Part shown: positions 26,380 to 34,538 of the stretch, piece by piece
Layout: each line of letters begins with the position of its first letter
How positions within the stretch are numbered: the first letter of the stretch is position 1
Origin: Bacteroidota bacterium
GTDB taxonomy: Bacteria; Bacteroidota; Bacteroidia; Chitinophagales; Chitinophagaceae
DNA length: 36,989 nucleotides
Assembly (NCBI GenBank): GCA_018267535.1
Contig: JAFDYH010000195.1
Span: 1-36,989, forward strand
Direction: 5' to 3'
Notes under the pieces: model-generated
The model's input: only the letters and a program-made list of their open reading frames with translations
The model's database searches: none
Told to the model about the DNA's origin: nothing
Translations under genes and position numbers: made by a program

Positions 26380-27126
26380 ATGAAAAAGAATGACTCCATT
26401 CAGGGAGGCTATGAAGAAATTATTTCTTACCAAAAGCTCAGAACATTTATTGGCATTACAGGCATCTCCCTTCCCGTCGCTGTTGTTTTAGGTTGCTTCC
26501 TGTTTGGAGCCGCTCAATATTCATGGCAAATTTCAATCAGCCACTATTATTATAGTAAAATGCATATTGTCTTTGTATGCATACTTTGTGTATTAGGTGG
26601 TTTCCTGATCACTTATAAGGGAAAACAGGACAATCCATGGGAGAGCCGGATGTCGAATATTGCAGGCTTTTGTGCTTTTGGAATTGTCTCTTTTCCTACG
26701 CAATTTGAAGGATTCAGGCTTAATGCTGAAGGTACAAACCAATATATTAAATTAAAGGAAGAGGTAACGAAGTTTTGGGGCGGCGCACATTTCTTATTTG
26801 CGGGAGCTTTATTTATGTGCTTCATTATATTTTGCCTTCATTTTTTTCAAAAACCTGATGCTCCGTATACGCAGGCGGATGAAATAAAGAAATTCAACCG
26901 GAGAAAACGGATTTATAAAATATGCGGATGGGCAATTATCGTCAGTATCGCAATGATTGTGTTATTCAATTTTGTTATTCCACCAGTTGAAGGATTCTTT
27001 AAATACAGCACTTTTATTTTTGAAACGACATCATTATGGGCATTCGGGACCGCATGGCTGGTAAAAGGATCTATAATATGGAAAAATATCCCTGTAGCAA
27101 AACAAATAATTAAAACGATCAGGTAA
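26380..27126 (+). CDS. Six-helix membrane protein of unknown function
   Basis: A 248-residue integral membrane protein with about six hydrophobic segments (near residues 25-45, 59-79, 91-106, 136-156, 180-203 and 213-233). Noticeable features are ISHYYYSKMHIVFV before helix 2, FPTQFEG after helix 3, and FIFETTSLWAFGTAWLVKG in the last helix. This layout recalls uncharacterised DUF998-like membrane proteins, but I cannot assign a family firmly. It stands alone: upstream is the GNAT remnant, downstream a convergent Fe-S protein gene 27 bases away. The 13-bp inverted repeat just before its start suggests specific control. Confidence 0.8.
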   Translation: MKKNDSIQGGYEEIISYQKLRTFIGITGISLPVAVVLGCFLFGAAQYSWQISISHYYYSKMHIVFVCILCVLGGFLITYKGKQDNPWESRMSNIAGFCAFGIVSFPTQFEGFRLNAEGTNQYIKLKEEVTKFWGGAHFLFAGALFMCFIIFCLHFFQKPDAPYTQADEIKKFNRRKRIYKICGWAIIVSIAMIVLFNFVIPPVEGFFKYSTFIFETTSLWAFGTAWLVKGSIIWKNIPVAKQIIKTIR

Positions 27127-27153
27127 CCAGATCAGGTTTGTGAAGTTGTAGTG

Positions 27154-28470
27154 TTATAGTTCCTTCGCCCAGTTATCTCTTTCATCGGGGCTGAACTTCC
27201 AGGGGGCAAAATTATTTTCAGTGTTGCTGAACATAACATTCCATTCCTGTGGGGCATTACTTTCTTCCATCACCAGGTAACGACGCAATTGCAGAATAAT
27301 ATCAAGGGGACTTATACTTACCGGGCATTCCTGCACGCATGCATTACAGGTAGTGCAGGCCCTTAATTCTTCTGTACTTATATAATCATGTAATAGGGTT
27401 TTTCCATCTTCTTTGAATCCCCGGTTCGTATTTATATTGCGTCCAATTTCTTCAATACGGTCGCGGGTATCCATCATAATCTTGCGGGGAGATAATAATT
27501 TGCCTGTAAGATTTGCCGGACAGGCGGCAGAGCAGCGTCCGCATTCCGTGCAGCTATAAGCATCTAATAAATTCTTCCAGCTGAGATCAGTTGCATCTTT
27601 GGCGCCAAATTTTTTTACTGGTTCAGCATTCGCAGGCGCCAGCTCAGGTTGCATTGCAAATAATACTTCATTCTGGATTTCCTTCATATTCTTCATTTCG
27701 CCCATCGGTAGCAACCGGGCATAGTACGCATTTGGAAAAGCCAGTAAGATGTGGAGGTGTTTGCTCCATGGCAGGTAATTGAGAAATATAAAGATCCCAA
27801 TAATATGCAGCCACCAGCAACCTCGTTCAATGATCTCTAATGTTTCATTGCTTGCCTTGTTAAGTAACGGCTGCAGCCATTGCGAAATAATAAAATTACC
27901 GGTCGGGTGAACGGAATAATGCCCTACACCCCTTGACTGCAGCAATGTATCACTGGCATTCATTGTCAGAAACAGGAACATGAGAACAATCTCAGTGATG
28001 AGGATATAATTAGCATCGCTGCGGGGCCAACCATTCAGGTCTTTGCTGATAAACCGGTTTAGTTTCAGAATATTCCTGCGTATCAAAAAAATGGCACAGG
28101 CTATTAATACCGATAATGCCAGCACTTCAAATGCATTGATCAGGAAAATATAAAAACTACCCAAAAAGCCTGAGAATAGCCGGTGTGTCCCCAAGATGCC
28201 ATCGAGTATTATTTCCAGTACTTCGATATTAATAATGATAAAACCGGCATAAACAAAAAAGTGAAGCACGGCTACCAGGGGATTACGAAACATTTTTTTT
28301 TGCCCAAAAGCGAGTAATAAAACATTTCTCCAACGTTGCGAAGGGTTATCATTAATAACCTCATCCCTGCCCAGCAAAATATTCCGGCGTATTTCCTTTG
28401 CCTTCTTACTAAAAAAATAAACAGCTGCTATAAAGATAAAGAGAAAAATAAGCCGGGGAATGTAATGCAT
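27154..28470 (-). CDS. Membrane-bound 4Fe-4S dicluster protein (HdrE/HdrC-like quinone oxidoreductase subunit)
   Basis: A 438-residue electron-transfer protein. The N-terminal half has about five membrane helices (near 4-22, 66-90, 103-130, 156-175 and 216-238), like NarI/HdrE-type quinone modules. The C-terminal half is cytoplasmic with two CxxCxxCxxxCP clusters: C307/C310/C313/C317 and C372/C375/C378/C382. In Bacteroidota this protein is normally followed by an HdrB-like CCG-domain Fe-S protein, together shuttling electrons between a soluble donor such as ETF and quinone. Here its stop is followed at 27 bases by a convergent gene, so the CCG partner is absent at this locus. Family assignment is solid; the physiological donor is not known. 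Confidence 0.92.
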   Translation of the reverse strand: MHYIPRLIFLFIFIAAVYFFSKKAKEIRRNILLGRDEVINDNPSQRWRNVLLLAFGQKKMFRNPLVAVLHFFVYAGFIIINIEVLEIILDGILGTHRLFSGFLGSFYIFLINAFEVLALSVLIACAIFLIRRNILKLNRFISKDLNGWPRSDANYILITEIVLMFLFLTMNASDTLLQSRGVGHYSVHPTGNFIISQWLQPLLNKASNETLEIIERGCWWLHIIGIFIFLNYLPWSKHLHILLAFPNAYYARLLPMGEMKNMKEIQNEVLFAMQPELAPANAEPVKKFGAKDATDLSWKNLLDAYSCTECGRCSAACPANLTGKLLSPRKIMMDTRDRIEEIGRNINTNRGFKEDGKTLLHDYISTEELRACTTCNACVQECPVSISPLDIILQLRRYLVMEESNAPQEWNVMFSNTENNFAPWKFSPDERDNWAKEL

Positions 28471-28580
28471 AAACCAATAGTTCTGATAGCTAAATTAACC
28501 TTTTTGTGTCTTTTGCCCGAGTAATTCAGACAAAAATTACACTTGTAAAAGACGAAGAATTGACGTTAATTCGTGGCCTT

Positions 28581-29081
28581 ATGGACGCAAGCAAAAATTA
28601 TATCCTCAATAAAGACGTAGCTGCCAAAAAGCTGAAACGGATTGCTTATGAAATCCTGGAAAATAATGTGAATGAAGACTATATTATACTTGCCGGCATC
28701 AGGGAAAGCGGAAGTGTAGTGGCCCGGAATATCCGCCGGCTATTATCCGAAATTTCAACGGTTAAAACAGACCTGATTACGATTACACTGGATAAGCATT
28801 TGCCAAAAGATGTGAAGCTGAGTGAAAAACTCGATTTTAATGATAAAGTGATTATCGTTATTGATGACGTATCAAACAGTGGTAAAACCTTAATGTATGC
28901 GTTAAAACCTTTTCTCGAATACCAGCCTAAAAAGATACAAACATTAATACTGGTAGAACGTAGTCATAAAACTTTTCCTGTTCACCCCGATTATGTAGGC
29001 CTCTCTATTGCCACTTCTTTACAGGAACATATTTATGTGGAGGTAAATGAAGAAGAAGTATTGGGTGCATACCTGAAATAA
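28581..29081 (+). CDS. Phosphoribosyltransferase-family protein (PyrR-like)
   Basis: A 166-residue type-I phosphoribosyltransferase fold. The PRPP-binding signature is IIVIDDVSNSGKT (91-103, acidic pair D95-D96). The N-terminal SKNYILNKDVAAKKLKRIAYEI and IILAGIRESGSVVARNI segments match the PyrR-like uracil phosphoribosyltransferase/regulator group of Bacteroidota. The frame is open back to a GTG at 28506, but the ATG at 28581 sits where these proteins begin and is preferred. It is divergent from the Fe-S protein gene. Whether it makes nucleotides or regulates pyrimidine genes is not shown; no pyr genes are adjacent. Confidence 0.87.
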   Translation: MDASKNYILNKDVAAKKLKRIAYEILENNVNEDYIILAGIRESGSVVARNIRRLLSEISTVKTDLITITLDKHLPKDVKLSEKLDFNDKVIIVIDDVSNSGKTLMYALKPFLEYQPKKIQTLILVERSHKTFPVHPDYVGLSIATSLQEHIYVEVNEEEVLGAYLK

Positions 29082-29183
29082 ATTCAATTTACAAAAGAAC
29101 ATACTCCGGGGTCATATATAACTTCTTGCTATTGCGAATAAAGAGAAGAGAAATCGCAAAAAGTTTGTGATTTAAACTGACTA

Positions 29184-29191
29184 TACTTTTG
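29184..29191 (+). promoter_or_regulatory. Candidate -7 element upstream of the TonB-dependent receptor gene (distal)
   Basis: TACTTTTG matches TAnnTTTG, with TTTG at 29164-29167 as a possible -33 element but a short 16-base spacer. Use would give a leader of about 230 bases before the receptor ATG. Confidence 0.25.
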
Positions 29192-29413
29192 GTTTAGACT
29201 ATTGCCGGTTTAAATAAGTAGTATAGGGAATAGGAAGGATGCCGCTTTAAAATAGACGCGGATGTATTGCATATATTTTTTACATATTAGATAAACATTT
29301 TTCAAACCTGCCTAGCCACTTGATCCAAACCAATTTTGAACGATAAGATGATTTTTTTTAACGTGTTTTAGCAGCGACTGACCATAGATATTTCCTGTTA
29401 TTAATTTGAGTTA

Positions 29414-29421
29414 TATATTTG
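29414..29421 (+). promoter_or_regulatory. Candidate -7 element placed at the receptor start codon (proximal)
   Basis: TATATTTG is a full TAnnTTTG match, with TTTC exactly 19 bases upstream (29391-29394) in place of TTTG. The receptor ATG begins at 29426, four bases after the element, so transcription from here would yield a leaderless or nearly leaderless message. Confidence 0.35.
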
Positions 29422-29425
29422 GGGC

Positions 29426-31798
29426 ATGCATAAGATTATTCTTTTTCCCTTAGCCCTTATTTTGTGCTCCGGACTAGTATGGGGACAACAGACAACGAGT
29501 TTAACAGGAACAGTGACTGATAGTAAATCGAACAGCATTCCTAAAGCCTCTGTGTATATCCTGAATACCAATTACGGCACAGTAACCGATGAACAGGGAA
29601 GGTTTCAGTTAAACAATTTAAAGCCGGGTAAATACCTGTTAAATGTTACAGCTATTGGTTATGCTACATTTAACCAGGAAGTAAATACCGCCGTTAAGAA
29701 TGATATCAGTATTGTATTAACAGAAGCAGATATTCACCTGGATGAGGTAGTGGTTTCTGCTCAAAAGAAGGAAGAACTATTACAGAAGCTCCCTTTCAGT
29801 ATTTCAGCATTATCTTCTAATAAAGTAAAGGATTACCGTTTATGGCGGAATAAAGACATTACTGCTATTGTTCCCAACCTGTATTCTGCTAATCCCGGTG
29901 ATGACAGAAATGTAACTTCAATAAGAGGCATTACTTCTACTTCCTATGACCCGGCGGTAGCTACTTATATAGATGGTGTCAATCAATTTAGCCTGGATAC
30001 TTATATCCCGCAATTATTTGATGTAGAACGTGTAGAAGTATTAAGAGGCCCGCAGGGTACATTATATGGCCGCAATGCAATGGGGGGTGTAATTAATATT
30101 ATTACTAAGGCGCCAACCAACGAAACCAACGGCTTTGCTGAATTGAATTTTGGAAATTATAACCAGCAACGGTATAATGTTGCGATTCGTACACCCATTG
30201 TAAAAAATAAACTTTTCCTTGGCGCTTCTGCCATGTATAACGCATTGGATGGTTTTTACACTAATGATTATAACAACAGTCATTTTGATAAGCAGCATAG
30301 CATAACCGGCAACTATTTTCTCAAGTACCTGGTATCGCAAAGATGGGCCGTAACATTAAATGTAAAGCATCATAATAACCGCAACAATGGCCCATTCTCA
30401 TTGGTAAATGGAGTGGATGAAGCGTTCAGCAACCCTTTTCACCTGAACCAGAATGCGACGACTCAGATGGTAGACAATACCTTTAATGCGTCTTTATCTG
30501 TAAACTATACCGGGCCCTCTGTAAATTTCACTTCTCAGACTGCATGGCAAACAAACCAGCGTTATTATAAACAGCCGATTGATGGAGATTTCTCACCAAT
30601 TGATGGTGTTACTATAATAAATAATTATGGTCATAAATGGAATAACGTAAAAGCACTGACACAGGAGTTCCGGTTAACATCACCTGCATCCATTGCTTCT
30701 CCGTGGAAATGGACAACGGGTATTTATCTGTTTTACCAGGATGTACCAAATAAACAAGCAACTCATTTTGGAGAAAATGGCGATTTGCTGGGCGCTGAAA
30801 AAAATACATCCGTTATTACTACGTCGACCGGTAAAAGCACAGGGGCTGCTTTTTTTGGACAAGCTACTTATGAAATCAATAACAGGTTACAAATAACCGG
30901 CGGTATCCGCTACGATTATGAGCATAAAAAGCAGAGTGTTTTAAGCCAGTACCAGGTCGATCCGGATCCAACCCCTGTTTTTGATATAAGACCGGATACA
31001 AGCACAAGTGGTAATTTCAGTGCGTTTTCTCCAAAGCTGAGTTTGAATTACCTGATCACCCAAAACAATATCATTTATGCTACTTATAGCCGTGGCTTCC
31101 GTGCGGGTGGGTTTACACAAATATCTTCTGATCCTTCACAGCCCCCTTTATTTAAATTCAAACCAGAGTATAGCAACAATTATGAAATAGGAGTAAAAAA
31201 TGATTTTCTTGATAGCAGATTAAGATTGAATATAGCTTTGTTCTATACGCTTGTTAACAATGCCCAGATACCTGTTCTCGTGTTACCCGATGCCGTAACC
31301 ATTACAAAAAATGCCGGAGACCTTCGCAGCAAAGGGGTAGAAGCGGAAATAGCGGTAACTCCGGTAAAAAACCTGGAGATCAATTACAACTTTGGGTATA
31401 CAGATGCGAAATATACAAGTGCAGCTGTATTAAAAACTGACCAGGATGGCAATGAGATAAACCTGAAAGATAAGCGCCAGATTTATACACCAAAGACAAC
31501 ATCTGCACTGGCAATTCAGTATGGTTATGTTATTGGCTCCAAACAAAACCTGAAATTGGTGATAAGAGGAGAGTGGATGAATCTTGGGTCTCAATACTTT
31601 GATCTTGCCAATACGATCAAACAATCTTCCTATAGCTTGTTTAATGCACGGTTTGGTGTAGCAGCAAAGAACTTCGAGGTAATGCTTTGGGGAAGAAACC
31701 TGGGGGATAAAAGATATATTTCCTATGCTTATGATTTCGGCGCTGTTCATTTAGGCGACCCAAGAACATATGGCATTACATTGACGGGAAAATTTTAA
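29426..31798 (+). CDS. TonB-dependent receptor with N-terminal CarboxypepD-regulatory-like domain
   Basis: A 790-residue outer-membrane receptor for energised uptake. Order of parts: signal peptide (1-20, ..CSGLVWGQ); carboxypeptidase-regulatory-like domain about 25-105 (LTGTVTDSKSNSIPKASVYI, NLKPGKYLLNVTAIGY); plug domain about 115-225 containing VERVEVLRGPQGTLYGRNAMGGVINIITK; then a beta-barrel ending in ..YGITLTGKF with the terminal Phe. The plug motif and ~790-residue length are nearer to siderophore/vitamin-type receptors than to the ~1000-residue SusC group, and there is no SusD partner. Ligand unknown. A terminator separates it from uxaB. Confidence 0.93.
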   Translation: MHKIILFPLALILCSGLVWGQQTTSLTGTVTDSKSNSIPKASVYILNTNYGTVTDEQGRFQLNNLKPGKYLLNVTAIGYATFNQEVNTAVKNDISIVLTEADIHLDEVVVSAQKKEELLQKLPFSISALSSNKVKDYRLWRNKDITAIVPNLYSANPGDDRNVTSIRGITSTSYDPAVATYIDGVNQFSLDTYIPQLFDVERVEVLRGPQGTLYGRNAMGGVINIITKAPTNETNGFAELNFGNYNQQRYNVAIRTPIVKNKLFLGASAMYNALDGFYTNDYNNSHFDKQHSITGNYFLKYLVSQRWAVTLNVKHHNNRNNGPFSLVNGVDEAFSNPFHLNQNATTQMVDNTFNASLSVNYTGPSVNFTSQTAWQTNQRYYKQPIDGDFSPIDGVTIINNYGHKWNNVKALTQEFRLTSPASIASPWKWTTGIYLFYQDVPNKQATHFGENGDLLGAEKNTSVITTSTGKSTGAAFFGQATYEINNRLQITGGIRYDYEHKKQSVLSQYQVDPDPTPVFDIRPDTSTSGNFSAFSPKLSLNYLITQNNIIYATYSRGFRAGGFTQISSDPSQPPLFKFKPEYSNNYEIGVKNDFLDSRLRLNIALFYTLVNNAQIPVLVLPDAVTITKNAGDLRSKGVEAEIAVTPVKNLEINYNFGYTDAKYTSAAVLKTDQDGNEINLKDKRQIYTPKTTSALAIQYGYVIGSKQNLKLVIRGEWMNLGSQYFDLANTIKQSSYSLFNARFGVAAKNFEVMLWGRNLGDKRYISYAYDFGAVHLGDPRTYGITLTGKF

Positions 31799-31825
31799 AT
31801 TTTAGAGGATATTGACCACATTGAT

Positions 31826-31871
31826 AAACGGATAAGAACTGATTAATTAATTTTATCGTTCTTATCCGTTT
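31826..31871 (+). terminator. Terminator after the TonB-dependent receptor gene
   Basis: Perfect 14-bp arms, AAACGGATAAGAAC (31826-31839) and its complement (31858-31871), around an 18-base loop, followed by a T-rich TATTATTTCTTT tail. It lies between the receptor stop (31798) and the uxaB start (31894) and should uncouple the two. Confidence 0.75.
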
Positions 31872-31893
31872 TATTATTTCTTTAATTTTCGGA

Positions 31894-33402
31894 ATGTTAT
31901 TATCAAAACAAACGCTTGGTTCTGTTACATCAAAAGATGGCCTGGATGTTCCATCCACAGAATATTTTACACTCCTGGAGAAAGTTTTACAATTCGGTAC
32001 GGGTGTATTGCTTCGTGGTTTGCCGGATTATTTTATCGATAAAGCGAATAAGCGGGGCGTATTTAATGGCCGCATTGTTTTAATAAAATCAACTGCATCC
32101 GGATCGGTCGATGAGTTTAATAAACAGGATAACTTGTATACTTTATGCGTAAAAGGAATTGAAGATGGCAGGCTTGTTGAAGAAAACAGTATCAATGCCT
32201 CTATAAGCCGTGTGTTATCCGCAGCCTATGAATGGAATAAGATTCTTGATTGTGCTACAAATTCCAATATTGAAGTTGTTATTTCCAATACAACGGAAGT
32301 AGGGTTGGATCTTGTAAAAGAAAGTATACGCCTGAACCCTCCGTCTTCTTACCCTGCCAAATTATTGGCGTTACTATATGAACGTTTCAAATATTTCGAA
32401 GGAGCAGCAGATAAGGGGATGGTTATTATTCCAACGGAACTGATTCCGGATAACGGAAAAAAGTTATTGGGAGTCTTAAAAGAGCTTTCTGTTTATAACC
32501 AGTTGGATGAAACTTTCATCAATTGGCTGGAAAATTCCAATTTTTTCTGTAGTTCATTGGTGGATCGTATTGTGCCGGGTAAACTACCGCCTGATAAGCA
32601 CAAAGAAGCAGAAAGGAATTTCGGCTACGAAGACAACCTGATGATCATGTCCGAACTCTACCGGTTATGGGCAATTGAGACTTCAGATAAAAGGGCATCA
32701 CAGGTTTTGGCTTTCAGCAAAGCTGATGAAGGAGTAATAATAGCTCCCGATATCTTTATATTCCGGGAATTAAAGCTTCGTTTATTGAACGGATCGCATA
32801 CGTATAGTTGCGGGTTGGCGCATCTTGCTGGTTTCCGTTTGGTAAAAGATGCGATGAGTGATAAAGCATTCTCTGAATATATTACGGCATTGATGTTAGA
32901 AGAGATTGGTCCTGCCATTACAGGAAATGGTATAACCGGCGAAATGGCAATTGATTTTGCGAAAAAAGTGCTGGATCGCTTTCGCAACCCCTATATTGAA
33001 CATGCGTGGCTGAGTATTACTTTACAGTATTCTTCGAAAATGAAAATGCGTAATGTACCGGTATTGCTTGGTTATTACCAGTTAAAACAAGTCGTTCCTG
33101 TGCGTATGGCATTAGGTTTTGCAGCACATATTTTATTTATGCGCTGTAAAAAGAATAAAGACGGCAAATATGAAGGTGTATTGAATGGCAGGGAATATTT
33201 CATTAATGATGATCATGCTGCAGTTTATGCACAACGATGGGAAAACTTACCTGTTGAAAAAGTTGTGCATGAAACACTGGCAGATGAATCTCTATGGGGA
33301 CATGACTTATCCCTGCTGCCCGGATTTGAAAAAGCTGTATTGGAAAATATTCAGATAATTATCCGGGAAAATGTTTCGGCTGCAATAAATAGAATTATTT
33401 GA
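31894..33402 (+). CDS. uxaB: Tagaturonate reductase (altronate oxidoreductase)
   Basis: A 502-residue member of the long-chain mannitol dehydrogenase family matching tagaturonate reductase, which converts D-tagaturonate to D-altronate with NADH in galacturonate breakdown. The N-terminal nucleotide-binding region is LQFGTGVLLRGLPDYFID. The family's catalytic KxxxxNxxH set is K294, N299 and H302 (KLRLLNGSH). The INASISRVLSA and NTTEVGLDL segments are typical of UxaB. Other uxa/kdg genes (uxaA, uxaC, kdgA, kdgK) are not in the window, so it stands apart from the usual cluster. It follows the receptor terminator by 22 bases; no clear promoter is visible in between. Confidence 0.9.
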   Translation: MLLSKQTLGSVTSKDGLDVPSTEYFTLLEKVLQFGTGVLLRGLPDYFIDKANKRGVFNGRIVLIKSTASGSVDEFNKQDNLYTLCVKGIEDGRLVEENSINASISRVLSAAYEWNKILDCATNSNIEVVISNTTEVGLDLVKESIRLNPPSSYPAKLLALLYERFKYFEGAADKGMVIIPTELIPDNGKKLLGVLKELSVYNQLDETFINWLENSNFFCSSLVDRIVPGKLPPDKHKEAERNFGYEDNLMIMSELYRLWAIETSDKRASQVLAFSKADEGVIIAPDIFIFRELKLRLLNGSHTYSCGLAHLAGFRLVKDAMSDKAFSEYITALMLEEIGPAITGNGITGEMAIDFAKKVLDRFRNPYIEHAWLSITLQYSSKMKMRNVPVLLGYYQLKQVVPVRMALGFAAHILFMRCKKNKDGKYEGVLNGREYFINDDHAAVYAQRWENLPVEKVVHETLADESLWGHDLSLLPGFEKAVLENIQIIIRENVSAAINRII

Positions 33403-33434
33403 TAATAGCTTATCTATTACTTGTAAACGGGCAC

Positions 33435-33542
33435 TTATCTTACATTCGCAGGACAGCCATATTTGCTACGACTTGTAACACAAGATGTTATTGTTAAGGT
33501 TAGTGTAGCCAGCAGGAGTAAAATGTAAAATTTGTTTTTCAT
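33435..33542 (-). CDS. 35-residue lipoprotein (too short for ordinary gene calling)
   Basis: A minus-strand ATG frame of 35 residues in the 284-base gap between uxaB and the exonuclease gene. It begins with a lipoprotein signal (MKNKFYILLLLATLTLTITSC, lipid Cys at 21), leaving a mature peptide of 15 residues: CVTSRSKYGCPANVR. The KYGCPAN ending resembles a class of tiny Bacteroidota lipoproteins ending in YGCP-type motifs, as far as I recall; that is recognition rather than a search. A weak TAATAG/CTATTA hairpin (33405-33421) lies just beyond the stop. Its role is unknown. Confidence 0.7.
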   Translation of the reverse strand: MKNKFYILLLLATLTLTITSCVTSRSKYGCPANVR

Positions 33543-33662
33543 TTAAGGGTCTTTTCACTAAAACGTTCCGGATTGTTTTTTATTTTATCGGGTAACCTTT
33601 CCCTTTTTACCAGGCAAAGATGATTTTACTGTACAATTTTTAGTTTAAGAAGGCTAAAAACT

Positions 33663-33670
33663 TACCTTTG
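33663..33670 (+). promoter_or_regulatory. Candidate -7 promoter element for the exonuclease gene
   Basis: TACCTTTG is a full TAnnTTTG match, 28 bases before the preferred ATG at 33699. The -33 region is only T-rich (TTTT at 33638-33641, 21 bases upstream). Spacing to the gene is typical for Bacteroidota. Confidence 0.5.
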
Positions 33671-33698
33671 ACGCTACATAAAACAAGTGTATAGCGAC

Positions 33699-34463
33699 AT
33701 GTTGCAATTAGTGAAGCCGTTGGCGTTTATTGATCTCGAGACTACAGGAGTGAACCTGGGAACTGATCGTATTGTTGAAATCGCAATTGTAAAATTACTA
33801 CCCGATGGAAACAGATCCGTAAAAAGAAAACTGATCAATCCCCAAATACCTATTCCTCAAACAGCCAGCGATGTACATGGAATTACCAATGATATTGTAA
33901 AAGACGCACCGACTTTTAAACAGGCAGCACAGGAGCTAAAACAATTTATTGATACCTGCGACCTGGCAGGCTACAATTCAAATCGGTTTGACATACCTTT
34001 ATTGGTAGAAGAATTTTTAAGAGCCGGTGTTGAGTTTGATCTTAAAGGACGTAAGCTGGTCGACATTCAAAAGATATTTCACCAGATGGAGCAGCGAACC
34101 TTAAGTGCTGCCTATAAGTTTTACTGCAATAAAGTACTGGAAGGTGCCCATAGTGCTGAAGTAGATGCTTCTGCAACTGCTGAGATATTAACAGCACAAT
34201 TACAAAAATACCCTTCTCTTGGTAGTACTGTTGATTCGATACTGAAAATAATCGGTGAAGACCATGTAGTGGACCTGGCCCGCCGTTTTGTAATGGAAAA
34301 TGGGACAGAAGTTTTTAACTTTGGTAAGCATAAAGGCAGGCCGGTGGCTGATGTGCTTAAATCTGAGCCCCAATATTATGACTGGATGATGAAAGGAGAT
34401 TTTCCCCAACATACCAAGCAAAAACTGACTGAAATTTATACCCGCACCATGCTGAAGAAGTAA
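33699..34463 (+). CDS. DEDDh-family 3'-5' exonuclease (DnaQ-like) with C-terminal DUF3820-like domain
   Basis: A predicted 254-residue exonuclease. The GTG at 33687 is in frame, but the ATG at 33699 is better placed relative to the promoter motif. Exo I is FIDLETTG (D12, E14), Exo II is GYNSNRFDIPLL, and Exo III is HSAEVDASATAEIL with the DEDDh histidine. The C-terminal ~50 residues (FNFGKHKGRPVADVL..YYDWMMKGDFP) form the small domain often fused to such exonucleases. It is probably involved in DNA or RNA end trimming or repair; no polymerase subunit is adjacent. Monocistronic. Confidence 0.92.
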   Translation: MLQLVKPLAFIDLETTGVNLGTDRIVEIAIVKLLPDGNRSVKRKLINPQIPIPQTASDVHGITNDIVKDAPTFKQAAQELKQFIDTCDLAGYNSNRFDIPLLVEEFLRAGVEFDLKGRKLVDIQKIFHQMEQRTLSAAYKFYCNKVLEGAHSAEVDASATAEILTAQLQKYPSLGSTVDSILKIIGEDHVVDLARRFVMENGTEVFNFGKHKGRPVADVLKSEPQYYDWMMKGDFPQHTKQKLTEIYTRTMLKK

Positions 34464-34538
34464 TTGCCGTTGGTGAAAAAATAACAAGTCGCAGGCGGCA
34501 AAAAATTGTAAATTCGTTCTACACCGTTATCAGCCTAT

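Larger units (their letters stand above)
29082..29425. other. 344-base upstream region of the TonB-dependent receptor gene
   Basis: No gene seen. It is AT-rich with a TTGCGA/TCGCAA inverted repeat (29132-29159, 16-base spacer) and two promoter-like motifs listed separately (29184-29191 and 29414-29421). No recognisable riboswitch. The length would allow a long leader or a small RNA if the upstream motif is used. Confidence 0.5.

Noticed and set aside
29132-29159. TTGCGA/TCGCAA inverted repeat as a terminator for the phosphoribosyltransferase gene
   Set aside because: The stem is six pairs with a 16-base loop and no T-run follows on the plus strand.
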